A stretch of DNA of 64,000 nt from Actinophytocola gossypii. GTDB lineage: Bacteria; Actinomycetota; Actinomycetes; Mycobacteriales; Pseudonocardiaceae. Positions 8,718-17,451 of the stretch are shown here, one piece after another. The DNA lies in assembly GCF_025165815.1 (NCBI RefSeq), contig NZ_JAFFZE010000006.1:643887-707886 (forward strand). The letters run 5' to 3'. Both the position numbers and the translations under genes were made by a program. Within the stretch, counting starts at the first letter, position 1. The number at the start of each line of letters is the position of its first letter. The notes under the pieces are model-generated. The model did not search any database. It was given only the letters and a program-made list of their open reading frames with translations, and was not told the origin of the DNA.

Positions 8718-10590
8718 GCCCGCGCAGGACCGGGCGGAGGGCGTCCAGCACGGCGGGGTCCTCGATCGTCGACGGCACGGGTTCCTCCCGGCCGTCGGCG
8801 ATCCCCCGCATCGTGCGGCGGAGGATCTTGCCCGACCGGGTCTTCGGCAGGCCGTCCACCACCGAGACCTCACGGAACGCCGCCACCGGGCCGATCTCCC
8901 GGCGCACCGCGGCCACCAGCTCCTCGCGCAGCGTCTCCTCGGTGATCGACGCCCCCGCCTTGAGCACCACGAAGCCGCGCGGCAGCTGGCCCTTGACCGC
9001 GTCCCGCACGCCGATCACCGCGCACTCCGCCACCGCCGGGTGCGCGGCCAGCACCGCCTCCATCGACCCGGTCGACAGCCGGTGCCCGGCCACGTTGATC
9101 ACGTCGTCGGTCCGGCCCATCACGTAGACGTAGCCGTCCTCGTCCACGTAACCGCCGTCGCCGGTGACGTAGTAGCCGGGGTACCGCGACAGGTACGACT
9201 CCACGTACCGCTCGTCGTCGCCCCACAGTGTCGGCAGCGTCCCCGGCGGCAGCGGCAGCCGCAGCGCGATCGCGCCCTCCCGGCCGCGCGGCAGCTCGTC
9301 ACCGTCCGGCCCCAGGACCCGCACGTCGTACCCGGGCACCGGCACGCTCGGCGACCCCGGCTTGACCGGCAGGTCGTCCAGCCCGCGCGGGTTCGCGCAC
9401 ACCGGCCAGCCGGTCTCGGTCTGCCACCAGTGGTCCACCACCGGCACCCCGAGCCGCTCCGCCGCCCAGTGGTACGTCTCCGGATCCAGCCGCTCACCGG
9501 CCAGGAACAGCGTCCGGAACCCCGACAGGTCGTACTTCGCCAGCTCCGCACCCGCCGGGTCCACCCGCTTGATCGCCCGGAACGCGGTCGGCGCGGTGAA
9601 CAGCGCCTTCGCCCGGTGCTCGGCGATCACCCGCCAGAACGCACCCGCGTCCGGCGTCCCGACCGGCTTCCCCTCGTACAGCACCGACGTCGCCCCGACC
9701 AGCAGCGGCGCGTACACGATGTACGAGTGCCCGACGACCCACCCCACGTCCGACGCCGTCCAGAACACGTCGCCAGGACCGATGTCGTACACGTTCGGCA
9801 GTGACCAGGCCAGCGCGACCGCGTGCCCGCCGTTGTCCCGCACCACGCCCTTCGGCCGGCCCGTCGTCCCCGACGTGTACAGGATGTACAGCGGGTCCGT
9901 CGCCGCCACCGGCACACAGTCGACCGGCTCCGCGCCGGCCATCGCCTCGTCCCAGTCGACGTCACGTTCGCCCAGCTCGGCGCGGCTCTGCTCACGTTGC
10001 AGCACGACCACCGCGTCCGGCTGGTGCGACGTCGACGCCAGCGCCTCGTCGATGATCGGCTTGTACGCCACCACCCGCGTCGGCTCGATGCCGCACGACG
10101 CGGCCACGACCACCTTCGGCCGCGCGTCCTCGACCCGGCTGGCGAGCTCCCGCGGCGCGAACCCGCCGAACACCACCGAGTGCACCGCGCCGATCCGCGC
10201 GCAGGCCAGCATCGCGACCACCGCGCGCGGCACCATCGGCATGTACACGATCACCCGGTCACCGACCCCGACGCCGAGCCCGGCGAGCACCCCGGCGAAC
10301 CGCGCCACCTCGTCGCGCAGCTCCCGGTAGGTGAACGTCGCCTTCGTCCCGGTCACCGGCGAGTCGTACACCAGCGCCGGCTGGTCGCCCCGGCCGCCGT
10401 CGACGTGCCGGTCGAGCGCGTTGTGGCAGGTGTTCAGCTCCCCGTCCGGGAACCACCGGTACAGCGGCGCCCGGCTGTCGTCCAGGGCCCTCGTCGGGGG
10501 TGTGGTCCAGTCGATCGCCTCAGCGGCGGCCAGCCAGAACCCCTCCGGGTCGTCGAGGCTGCGCCGGTACACGCCGTCGTAGGTACCCAT
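8707..10590 (-). CDS. prpE: Propionyl-CoA synthetase (AMP-forming)
   Basis: 627-residue ANL-superfamily ligase that activates propionate (possibly acetate) to the CoA thioester via an acyl-adenylate. The adenylation core [11 protein letters not shown] is near residue 240 and the C-terminal catalytic lysine lies in [11 protein letters not shown], the site of acetylation control in this family. The opening [15 protein letters not shown] and the segment [12 protein letters not shown] are typical of PrpE rather than Acs. It is alone on its strand and its 3' end overlaps lpdA, so it is probably transcribed on its own and links to propionate use. Confidence 0.88.
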
Positions 10591-10623
10591 GAACGGAACC
10601 TAGACAGGAACCGCCCCGCTCGG

Positions 10624-10977
10624 CTACCTCGGACGCAGCCGGACCGACGCCTCCGCGATCGTCAGCGGGTACCGGGTGCCGTACTCACCGTCCGGGCCGA
10701 ACTCGATGCGCTGCGCGGTCACCCGGTCCGGCGCGGCCTCGAGGATCTGCACCAGCACCGGCTCGTCCTGGCCGTCCACGGTCAGCAGCCACTTGTCGGC
10801 GAGGTAGCTCAGGCCGAGCCCGAGCAGCGTCGCCTCGGCGTCCTCGGCCGTGGTCGGCTCGCCGGCCGGTGTCCCGAGCAGCGTCCGCGCCCGGTACCCG
10901 GCATCGCACGACTCGACGTAGCCGATCAGCTCGTCGTCGTCGGGCCGGTGCACGGGCAGCCAGGTACTCGGAATCAT
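10624..10977 (-). CDS. Conserved hypothetical protein, 117 aa
   Basis: No family is recognised with certainty. The ATG start gives MIPSTWLPVHRPDDDELIGY, followed by a stretch rich in beta-prone segments (KWLLTVDGQDEPVLVQILEAAPDRVTAQRIEFG) and an Arg-rich end. There is no signal peptide or membrane segment, so it is likely a small cytosolic beta-sheet protein. It lies just downstream of prpE on the same strand and diverges from the DinB-like gene with a 72-base gap. Confidence 0.6.
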   Translation of the reverse strand: MIPSTWLPVHRPDDDELIGYVESCDAGYRARTLLGTPAGEPTTAEDAEATLLGLGLSYLADKWLLTVDGQDEPVLVQILEAAPDRVTAQRIEFGPDGEYGTRYPLTIAEASVRLRPR

Positions 10978-11049
10978 GCCCGTACGGTAGCCACACCCCC
11001 GTTGTCCGTTCAGCCCGTTTTCGTCGGTGCCGAGCCCTACCGTGACACC

Positions 11050-11613
11050 ATGACCGAGAACGATCCCCCCTGGGAGCCGCCCCTCGCCGGTAGCGAGGTC
11101 GAGCACCTCGTCGGTGCCCTCGACCGGCTGCGCACGACCTTCCGCTGGAAGGTCGACGGCCTGGACGCGGCCGGTTTACGCACCCGGGTCGGCGCGTCCA
11201 CGCTGACGCTCGGCGGACTGCTCAAGCACCTCGCGCTGGTGGAGGACTTCTACTTCGGCACCCAACTGCGCGGGCGCCCCCTCGGCGAGCCGTGGGCCGC
11301 CGCCGACAGCGAGCAATGGGCGTTCACCTCCGCCGCCGACGACAGCCCCGAGCGGCTGTACGTCCTGTGGGACGAGGCGGTCGACCGGTCCCGGGCGCGG
11401 TTCGCCAAGGCGTTGACCGACGGTGGTCTCGACCAGCTCGTGCACGCCAGCACGTCGGACGGGCGGCGGGCGAGCCTGCGCCGGCTGCTCTGCGACGTGA
11501 TCGAGGAGTACGGGCGGCACACCGGGCACGCGGACCTGCTGCGCGAGGCCGTCGACGGCCGGGTGGGGGAGGACCCGCCGCACGACTGGCGGCCGATTCG
11601 GTCAGCGGAATGA
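11050..11613 (+). CDS. DinB-like/DUF664 four-helix protein
   Basis: 187 residues of the DinB/DUF664 (mini-circle protein) family, four-helix bundles that bind a metal through three histidines; some members are thiol-dependent S-transferases or maleylpyruvate isomerase-like. Candidate ligands are His in LLKHLALVEDFYF and His in EEYGRHTGHADLLREA, the two family hallmark regions. The ATG begins MTENDPPWEPPLAGSE. Actinobacteria carry many such paralogues, often linked to mycothiol, and substrate cannot be inferred. It stands alone between divergent and downstream genes. Confidence 0.8.
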   Translation: MTENDPPWEPPLAGSEVEHLVGALDRLRTTFRWKVDGLDAAGLRTRVGASTLTLGGLLKHLALVEDFYFGTQLRGRPLGEPWAAADSEQWAFTSAADDSPERLYVLWDEAVDRSRARFAKALTDGGLDQLVHASTSDGRRASLRRLLCDVIEEYGRHTGHADLLREAVDGRVGEDPPHDWRPIRSAE

Positions 11614-11743
11614 ACGTCGCACGTGGTACGCGCGTCCACAGAAAGAGGCGGTGGTACCCGGCGGCAGGACCGCCCTGGGGCGTTCCGCCGGGCGGGTAGC
11701 CTCTTCGTTACAGGAAACGACGCCCACGGAGGGAGAGCAGTTC

Positions 11744-13666
11744 GTGAACTTCCTGGTCAACCTGGGTAGTTCGCTGCTGTCGTTCGCGAACAGTATCTTC
11801 TCGCCCGCGTTCTGCCCGGGCGACTGGGTGTGGGCGACGATCGCCGCCGGTGCGATCATCGGGTTGCTGCCCGTGGTCGGAACGCTGCTCGTCGCACTGG
11901 TGCGCAAGGGCACTGGGAACACCTACAACGCCGCCACCATCGGTGTCATCGCGGCGGCCGGCGGGTTCTTCGTGTTCCTGATGCCGTGGCTGTTCGTCAT
12001 GGGCGTCTCCGAGGTCTTCCACAGCGTCGCGCTCGGCCAGCCGAGCGGGCTGAGCGCCGGCGAGGTCGCGGAGGTCCAGCAGGGCACCTGCTGGCTCGAG
12101 GAGGGCGAGGCGGTCTTCTTCGGCGCCCGCTCGAACGTCTACGAGGTCCTCGTCCGCCCCTCCGAGGGCACCCCGATGCTGCTGCTGCGGATCATGATGC
12201 TGATCGCGGTGCCGGCGCTGATCCTGCTGTTCCTCTGGCTCCAGGCCCGCTCCGCGATGCGCCGGGGCCCGAAGTGGCCGGCCCGGCTGCTCTGGGCGCC
12301 GTTCGTGCTGCTCGTGGTGCTGTCGATGGGCGTGTCGGCCAACGTGGCGACGTTCCTGTGGCTCGGGTTCCTGCCGGTCAGCATCCTCGGGCTGATGCCG
12401 CTGCTCGCGGTCGGCCCGCCGAGCTGGTCGGTGATCGAGCGCTCGTACCAGAAACCGGAGCCGCGCGAGCAGCGGCAGGTCCCGCCGCCGCAACCGGCCT
12501 CGCAGCAACAGCAGCCGCCTCGGACGCCGCCACCCCAGGGCCCGCCGCCGTACGAGCCGCCGCCGCCGTTGCCGCAGTACGTTCCGCCCGGCGGTTCCAG
12601 GACACCGCCGCCGACGCGCGTCGCCCCGCCGATGTCGTCCCCGATGTCGTCCCCGATGTCGTCCCCGATGTCGGCGCCGATGCCCGAACCGGAGCCCGAC
12701 CGCGCCGCGCTGGCCAAGCTCGCCGAGGACCCCGGCCCGCTGCCGTTCGCCGTCGCCGGGGCAGCAGCCGCCGGGGCAGCCGCCGCCGGAGCGGGACAGA
12801 CCAGGCAGGCGCCGACCGGCTTGTGGCAGAACCACGCCGGCCGGTTCCAGAAGATCAAGCCGCTCGGCCAGGGCGGTTTCGGCACCGTGTGGCTGGCGAG
12901 GGACACCCAGCTCGACCGCACGGTCGCGGTGAAGCTCGCGCACGCCCCGGACGCCGAGACCGAGGCCAGGATGATGCGCGAGGCGCGGGCGCTGGCCGCC
13001 GTGCACCACCCCCACTGCGTGCGCGTGTACGACATCATCCGCGACCCCGACGGTCTCGGCATCGTCATGGAGTACATCGAGGGCCAGCAGCTCGCCGACG
13101 CCGTGCACGAGGGCGGGGTCCTCAGCGACGTCCAGGCCGCCCGCCTGTGGACCACGATGGCCGGCGCGCTCACCGCCGCGCACGGCAAGGGCGTGCTGCA
13201 CCGCGACGTGAAGCCGGCGAACGTGATCGTCGACCCGGGCGGCAACCCGCACCTGATCGACTTCGGCATCTCGCGCGCCAAGGGCGACTCCACCCTGACC
13301 GCGACCGGCATGATGGTCGGCACCCCCGACTTCATGGCCCCCGAGACGGCCAGCGGGCAGCCCGCGACACCCGCCTCCGACGCCTGGCAGCTGGCCGCGA
13401 CCGTGAGCTTCGCGCTCACCGGCCAGCCCCCGCGCGGCGTCCGGGAGAACGCGATGGCGTCCCTGATGGCGGCCGCGAAGGGCGAGCCGCTGACCCAGCT
13501 CCCGCACCGCAGCTCGCACCTGCGCCTGCTGACCGCGTCGCTGGACAACGACCCGAGCCGCCGCCCGACCCTGGCCGCGGTCACCCGCGAGATGGGCATG
13601 TGGCTGGGCCGTGCGGGTCAGGCCGCCGAGGGCCCGGTCACCCGCGTCATGGGCAGCGCCCGCTGA
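11744..13666 (+). CDS. Ser/Thr protein kinase with N-terminal membrane domain
   Basis: 640 residues from a GTG behind GGAGGGAGAG. Residues 30-240 hold four or five hydrophobic segments. A Pro/Gln-rich linker follows (about 245-350) with a four-fold PMSSPMSS-type repeat and an Ala/Gly stretch. A complete Hanks-type kinase domain spans about 366-630: Gly-loop GQGGFG at 375-380, VAVKL lysine, HRDVKPANVI catalytic loop, DFGIS, and GTPDFMAPE. The usual bacterial order (kinase first, then a TM helix and sensor) is reversed, which would place the kinase in the cytoplasm behind a multi-pass membrane anchor. The signal sensed is unknown. It is convergent with rsmI, four bases apart. Confidence 0.9.
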   Translation: MNFLVNLGSSLLSFANSIFSPAFCPGDWVWATIAAGAIIGLLPVVGTLLVALVRKGTGNTYNAATIGVIAAAGGFFVFLMPWLFVMGVSEVFHSVALGQPSGLSAGEVAEVQQGTCWLEEGEAVFFGARSNVYEVLVRPSEGTPMLLLRIMMLIAVPALILLFLWLQARSAMRRGPKWPARLLWAPFVLLVVLSMGVSANVATFLWLGFLPVSILGLMPLLAVGPPSWSVIERSYQKPEPREQRQVPPPQPASQQQQPPRTPPPQGPPPYEPPPPLPQYVPPGGSRTPPPTRVAPPMSSPMSSPMSSPMSAPMPEPEPDRAALAKLAEDPGPLPFAVAGAAAAGAAAAGAGQTRQAPTGLWQNHAGRFQKIKPLGQGGFGTVWLARDTQLDRTVAVKLAHAPDAETEARMMREARALAAVHHPHCVRVYDIIRDPDGLGIVMEYIEGQQLADAVHEGGVLSDVQAARLWTTMAGALTAAHGKGVLHRDVKPANVIVDPGGNPHLIDFGISRAKGDSTLTATGMMVGTPDFMAPETASGQPATPASDAWQLAATVSFALTGQPPRGVRENAMASLMAAAKGEPLTQLPHRSSHLRLLTASLDNDPSRRPTLAAVTREMGMWLGRAGQAAEGPVTRVMGSAR

Positions 13667-13670
13667 GTGG

Positions 13671-14492
13671 TCAGTCCCGCGCGGCCAGAACGGCGTCGTA
13701 AAGCCGCTTCCGGCTGACCCCGGCGGCGGTGGCGACCTCGCCGGCCGCGTCCTTGAGCCGCACCCCGTCCTCGACCAGGGCGGTGACCCGGCCGACCAGC
13801 GTGTCCAGGTCGACGTCGGCGGGCGCGGCCCCGGCGAGAACGACGGTGATCTCCCCACGCACGCCGTCGGCGGCCCACTCGGCCAGCTCGCCCAGCCCGC
13901 CGCGCCGAACCTCCTCGTACGGCTTGGTCAGCTCCCGGCAGACCGCCGCCCGCCGCTCCGCGCCGAGCACGTCGGCGGCCGCGGCGAGCGTCGCGGCGAT
14001 CCGGTGCGGGGACTCGAAGAACACGGCCGTACGGGGTTCCTCGGCCAGGGCGGCGAGGAACCGTCGCCGTTCACCGTCCTTGCGGGGCGCGAAACCCTCG
14101 AAGCAGAAGCGTTCGCACGGCAGCCCGGACAGGGCGAGCGCGGTGGTCACCGCCGACGGCCCCGGCAGGCAGGTGACCGGAAGCCCAGCGGCCACACAGG
14201 CGGCGACGAGCCGGTATCCCGGGTCGGAGACGCTCGGCATCCCGGCATCGGTGACGAGCAGAACCGTCTCGCCGCGCTCAACGGCCCCGACCAGCCCCGA
14301 CAGACGTGCGGTCTCGACGGCGTCGTAGAAGCTGACCACCCGGCCGCCCGGCGTGACCCCGAGCGCGGCGGCGAGTGACCGCAGCCGCCGCGTGTCCTCA
14401 GCGGCGATGACGTCGGCCGTACCGAGCGCATCGACGAGCCGGGGCGACGCGTCCCGCGAGTCCCCGAGCGGCGTGGCGGCCAGGATCAGCAT
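13671..14492 (-). CDS. rsmI: 16S rRNA (cytidine1402-2'-O)-methyltransferase RsmI
   Basis: 273 residues of the tetrapyrrole-methylase fold. It 2'-O-methylates C1402 in the 30S decoding centre together with RsmH. Recognised segments are LAATPLGDSRDASPRLVDAL at the start, AAEDTRRL, VTDAGMPSVSDPGYRLV and LPGPSAVTTALALSGLP, in family order. Length is usual. It diverges from the protein mannosyltransferase gene, the same neighbourhood as Rv1002c/Rv1003 in M. tuberculosis. A 23-nt palindrome begins one base beyond its start codon. Confidence 0.93.
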   Translation of the reverse strand: MLILAATPLGDSRDASPRLVDALGTADVIAAEDTRRLRSLAAALGVTPGGRVVSFYDAVETARLSGLVGAVERGETVLLVTDAGMPSVSDPGYRLVAACVAAGLPVTCLPGPSAVTTALALSGLPCERFCFEGFAPRKDGERRRFLAALAEEPRTAVFFESPHRIAATLAAAADVLGAERRAAVCRELTKPYEEVRRGGLGELAEWAADGVRGEITVVLAGAAPADVDLDTLVGRVTALVEDGVRLKDAAGEVATAAGVSRKRLYDAVLAARD

Positions 14493-14515
14493 GCGACGAA
14501 GGCCGCCTTCATCGC
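14493..14515. repeat. 23-nt dispersed palindrome, copy 1
   Basis: Arms GCGACGAAGG and CCTTCATCGC flank a 3-nt centre (CCG). The arms pair with one mismatch. The same element with perfect arms occurs at 59458-59480. Here it spans the end of the DUF397 gene and abuts the rsmI start, so it could be a transcription-stop hairpin or a mobile palindromic repeat. Confidence 0.75.
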
Positions 14516-14745
14516 ATTCGGCCCAGGAAGCCCGCCCAGGCGCCCTCGGCGAACACGAGGTGCGGGCCGGTCGCGTGCTTCGAGTCCCGCACCCCGACCG
14601 CGTGCTCGCACCGCGCCACCTCGACGCAGGTCCCTGAGTTGCCGCTGTGGCTGCTCCTGTGCCATGCCACCTCCACACAGTCGGTTGTGTTGCCGCTGTG
14701 TGTGCTCTTACGCCACTGCGCCCGGGAGAAATCCGCAGTGCTCAC
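14509..14745 (-). CDS. DUF397 protein with an internal 17-residue tandem duplication
   Basis: 78 residues. DUF397 proteins are small actinobacterial proteins normally encoded beside an XRE/DUF5753 regulator. The standard motif W-R-K-S-S-x-S-G-x(n)-C-V-E-V-A appears twice in direct succession (WRKSTHSGNTTDCVEVA, then WHRSSHSGNSGTCVEVA). The usual VRDSK...W..FL end follows once. The duplication is exactly 17 codons and therefore in frame. The GTG start has GGGGAG upstream. No XRE partner adjoins, so this is an orphan copy. Molecular function is not established for the family. Confidence 0.85.
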   Translation of the reverse strand: MSTADFSRAQWRKSTHSGNTTDCVEVAWHRSSHSGNSGTCVEVARCEHAVGVRDSKHATGPHLVFAEGAWAGFLGRMR

Positions 14746-14854
14746 TTTCTGCTCCCCTCGGGTGTCTTGGCCATCTGGGCGATCAAGGACCCGGACGTGC
14801 TGTGATGGTGTCCGTGAACGGGGACCGTACACGCGCCGCCTACGATCTACCGCC

Positions 14855-16432
14855 GTGAGTGTGCTCGCCCCGGACGGGACCACCCGGCAGCCGGAGTCAC
14901 CGGCGTCGGCGGGTGGGCAGCGCCTGTCGGAAGCCGAGCTCGCCGAGCTCCAGCTGATCGGCAGGCCGATGCCGGCCGACCGGCTGCGCGGCTGGCTGGT
15001 CGCCGGGTTCCTGGCGCTGATCGGCGGCATCGTCCGGCTGCAGAACCTCGGCTATCCCACCGACCCCGACGGCACCCCGGTCTTCGACGAGAAGCACTAC
15101 GTGCCGCAGGCGTGGGAGATGCTGCGCAATGGCGGCTACGAGGACAACCCCGGCTACGAGGTGACCGTCCACCCGCCGCTCGGCAAACAGCTGATCGCCG
15201 TCGGCGAGTGGTTGTTCGGCTACAACAGCTGGGGCTGGCGCTTCACCGCCGCGCTCTGCGGTGCGCTGATGATCCTGCTGGTCATCCGGATCGCCCGCCG
15301 GCTCACCCGCTCGACGCTGCTCGGCGCGGTCGCCGGCGTGCTGCTGATCTGCGACGGCCTGTCGCACGTGCAGAGCCGGATGGGGATGCTCGACATCTAT
15401 CTGGCGTTCTTCGTGCTGGTGGCGTTCGGGTGCCTGCTGCTCGACCGCGACCAGGTCCGGGAACGGCTGGCCGCGTCGGTGCGCGAGGGCTGGGCCGACG
15501 AGTCCCGGTTCGGGCCGCGGCTCGGGTTCCGCTGGTGGCGGTTCGCGACCGGGGTGTCGCTGGGGCTGGCGTGCGGGTCGAAGTGGTCGGGTCTGTTCTT
15601 CGCCGCCGCGTTCGGCGTGATGATGGTGCTCTGGGACGTGTCCGCGCGGCGTGCGGCCGGGGTGGCGCAGCCGTGGAAGGGCACGCTCGTCCGGGACCTG
15701 CTGCCGGGGCTGTGGAACATCGTCGTCGTCGGGCTGGCGGTCTACCTGGCGACGTGGTGGGGATGGTTCGCCAGCGAGACGGCGGTGGACCGCCACCTCG
15801 CGGAGGTCAGCGGGCACGACGGCTGGTACGAGGTGTTCCCGACCGCGCTGCGGTCGCTGTGGCAGTACTCGGGCAACGTCCTGGACTTCCACGAGAACCT
15901 GGAGACGCCGGCGAGCGACCAGCACCCGTGGGAGTCCAAGCCCTGGACGTGGCCGATGGGCCTGCGTCCGATGCTGTACTACTACAACGGCGAGACCACC
16001 AGCTGCGGCGAGGACTCCTGCGTCTCGGCGACGATGCTGGTCGGCACGCCGGCGATGTGGTGGCTGTCCCTGCCGATGCTCGCCTGGGGCCTGTGGCGGA
16101 TGATCGGCCGGCTCGACTGGCGCTACGCCGCCGTGGTGGTCGCCTACCTGGCCGGCCTGCTCCCGTGGTTCACCAACCTCGACCGCCAGATGTACTTCTT
16201 CTACGCGACGCCGATGGCCGCGTTCCTGGTGCTCGGCCTGGCCCTGGTGCTCGGCCAGATCCTCGGTACGGGCCGCGACGGCCCCGAACGCCGGGGGACA
16301 GGTCTGCTCGTCGTCGCCTTGTACCTGGGCCTGGTGGTGGCCAACTTCGTCTGGCTGTGGCCGATTCTGAACGGCGATTCAATTACCGAAGGGCACTGGC
16401 AGGCCGAGCTGTGGCTCCCGTCCTGGCGCTGA
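14855..16432 (+). CDS. pmt: Polyprenyl-phosphate-mannose:protein mannosyltransferase
   Basis: 525-residue GT39 membrane enzyme that transfers mannose from polyprenyl-phosphomannose to Ser/Thr of exported proteins during Sec translocation. The first external loop carries the essential acidic motif in GTPVFDEKHYVPQA. About ten hydrophobic segments follow, with LYYYNGETTSCGEDSC and LPWFTNLDRQMYFFYATPM typical of the actinobacterial Pmt (Rv1002c). A TACGAT -10 element at 14841 would start transcription almost at the GTG, so the mRNA is probably leaderless. Longer in-frame starts upstream run into the DUF397 region and are unlikely. Likely substrates include exported lipoproteins such as those in this window. 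Confidence 0.9.
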   Translation: MSVLAPDGTTRQPESPASAGGQRLSEAELAELQLIGRPMPADRLRGWLVAGFLALIGGIVRLQNLGYPTDPDGTPVFDEKHYVPQAWEMLRNGGYEDNPGYEVTVHPPLGKQLIAVGEWLFGYNSWGWRFTAALCGALMILLVIRIARRLTRSTLLGAVAGVLLICDGLSHVQSRMGMLDIYLAFFVLVAFGCLLLDRDQVRERLAASVREGWADESRFGPRLGFRWWRFATGVSLGLACGSKWSGLFFAAAFGVMMVLWDVSARRAAGVAQPWKGTLVRDLLPGLWNIVVVGLAVYLATWWGWFASETAVDRHLAEVSGHDGWYEVFPTALRSLWQYSGNVLDFHENLETPASDQHPWESKPWTWPMGLRPMLYYYNGETTSCGEDSCVSATMLVGTPAMWWLSLPMLAWGLWRMIGRLDWRYAAVVVAYLAGLLPWFTNLDRQMYFFYATPMAAFLVLGLALVLGQILGTGRDGPERRGTGLLVVALYLGLVVANFVWLWPILNGDSITEGHWQAELWLPSWR

Positions 16433-16433
16433 T

Positions 16434-16464
16434 TTGACCTGGAGTGCGCTCCAGGGTGTTACCT
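16434..16464 (+). promoter_or_regulatory. MerR-type promoter of the aldo/keto reductase gene
   Basis: TTGACC is followed by the perfect palindrome CTGGAG-TGCG-CTCCAG (16439-16454) and then TTACCT, giving a 19-bp spacer. An over-long spacer filled by an inverted repeat is the hallmark of promoters activated by MerR-family regulators, which untwist the DNA. The predicted start is at or next to the ATG, so the transcript would be leaderless. No MerR gene is adjacent. Confidence 0.72.
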
Positions 16465-16470
16465 GGGGAC

Positions 16471-17451
16471 ATGGAATCGCGCACAGTGGGCACGCTCGAG
16501 GTCTCCGCGTTGGGCCTGGGCTGCATGGGGATGTCCGAGACGTACGGCCCGGCCGACGACGCCGAGTCGGTCCGGGTGGTGCACCGAGCACTCGACCTGG
16601 GGGTGAACTTCCTCGACACCGCCGACGTCTACGGCGGCGGGCACAACGAGGAGCTGGTCGGCCGGGCGATCCGGGACCGGCGGGACGAGGTGGTGCTGGC
16701 GACGAAGTTCGGCATCCGGGAGATCGTCGGCGGCGGCGTCGTGCGGGTCGACGGCAGCCCCGAGTATGTGCGTGCCGCCATCGACCGCTCCCTGACCCGC
16801 CTCGGCGTGGACGTGATCGACCTCTACTACCTGCACCGCCGTGACCCGGACGTGCCGATCGAGGACACCGTCGGCGCGATGGCCGAGCTGGTCGAGGCCG
16901 GCAAGGTCCGGCACCTGGGCCTGTCCGAGGTCAACGCCGACACCCTGCGCCGTGCGCACGCGACGCATCCGATCGCGGCGGTGCAGTCGGAGTTCTCCCT
17001 GTTCAACCGGGGCCTGGCGGAGTACGTCCTGCCGACCGCCGTAGAGCTCGGCGTCGGCGTGGTCCCGTACTCGCCCGTCGGCCGCGGCTTCCTGACCGGA
17101 AACCTGGACGCCCTCCGCGACCTCGGCGAGGGCGACTTCCGCCGCGGCCTACCCCAGTTCCAGGGCGAGAACCTGGAGCGGAACATCGCGCTGGCCCAAC
17201 GGGTCCAGGGCCTGGCGACGACGCTCGGGGTCACGCCGGTCCAGGTGGCGCTCGCGTGGCTGCTGGCCCAGGGCGAGCACGTCGCCCCGATCCCCGGCAC
17301 GAAGCGGCTCCGCTACCTGGAGGAGAACGCCGCCGCCGTCGACGTGCGGTTGTCCGCCGACCAACTGGCCGAGATCGACTCCTCCGTCCCGGGCGGCGCC
17401 GTGTCCGGCGAGCGGTACACCCCGGAAGGGTTGGCCGCCGTCAACCGCTGA
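16471..17451 (+). CDS. Aldo/keto reductase
   Basis: 326-residue NADPH-dependent oxidoreductase with the (beta/alpha)8 AKR fold. The catalytic tetrad is recognisable: Asp and Tyr in [15 protein letters not shown], Lys in VVLATKFG, and His in [22 protein letters not shown]-binding residues lie in the C-terminal [14 protein letters not shown]. It belongs to the subgroup close to YghZ/pyridoxal reductase-like enzymes, but the substrate is unknown. The ATG at 16471 is preferred over an upstream in-frame ATG because the promoter lies between them. A MerR-type operator implies induction by a small molecule or oxidant. Its 3' end overlaps the convergent nucleotidyltransferase gene by 11 bases. Confidence 0.88.
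   Translation: MESRTVGTLEVSALGLGCMGMSETYGPADDAESVRVVHRALDLGVNFLDTADVYGGGHNEELVGRAIRDRRDEVVLATKFGIREIVGGGVVRVDGSPEYVRAAIDRSLTRLGVDVIDLYYLHRRDPDVPIEDTVGAMAELVEAGKVRHLGLSEVNADTLRRAHATHPIAAVQSEFSLFNRGLAEYVLPTAVELGVGVVPYSPVGRGFLTGNLDALRDLGEGDFRRGLPQFQGENLERNIALAQRVQGLATTLGVTPVQVALAWLLAQGEHVAPIPGTKRLRYLEENAAAVDVRLSADQLAEIDSSVPGGAVSGERYTPEGLAAVNR

Noticed and set aside
14639..14854. N-terminal extension of the mannosyltransferase through upstream in-frame starts
   Set aside because: It would run over the divergent DUF397 gene, is rich in Cys/Arg with no similarity to Pmt, and a -10 element sits immediately before the chosen GTG.
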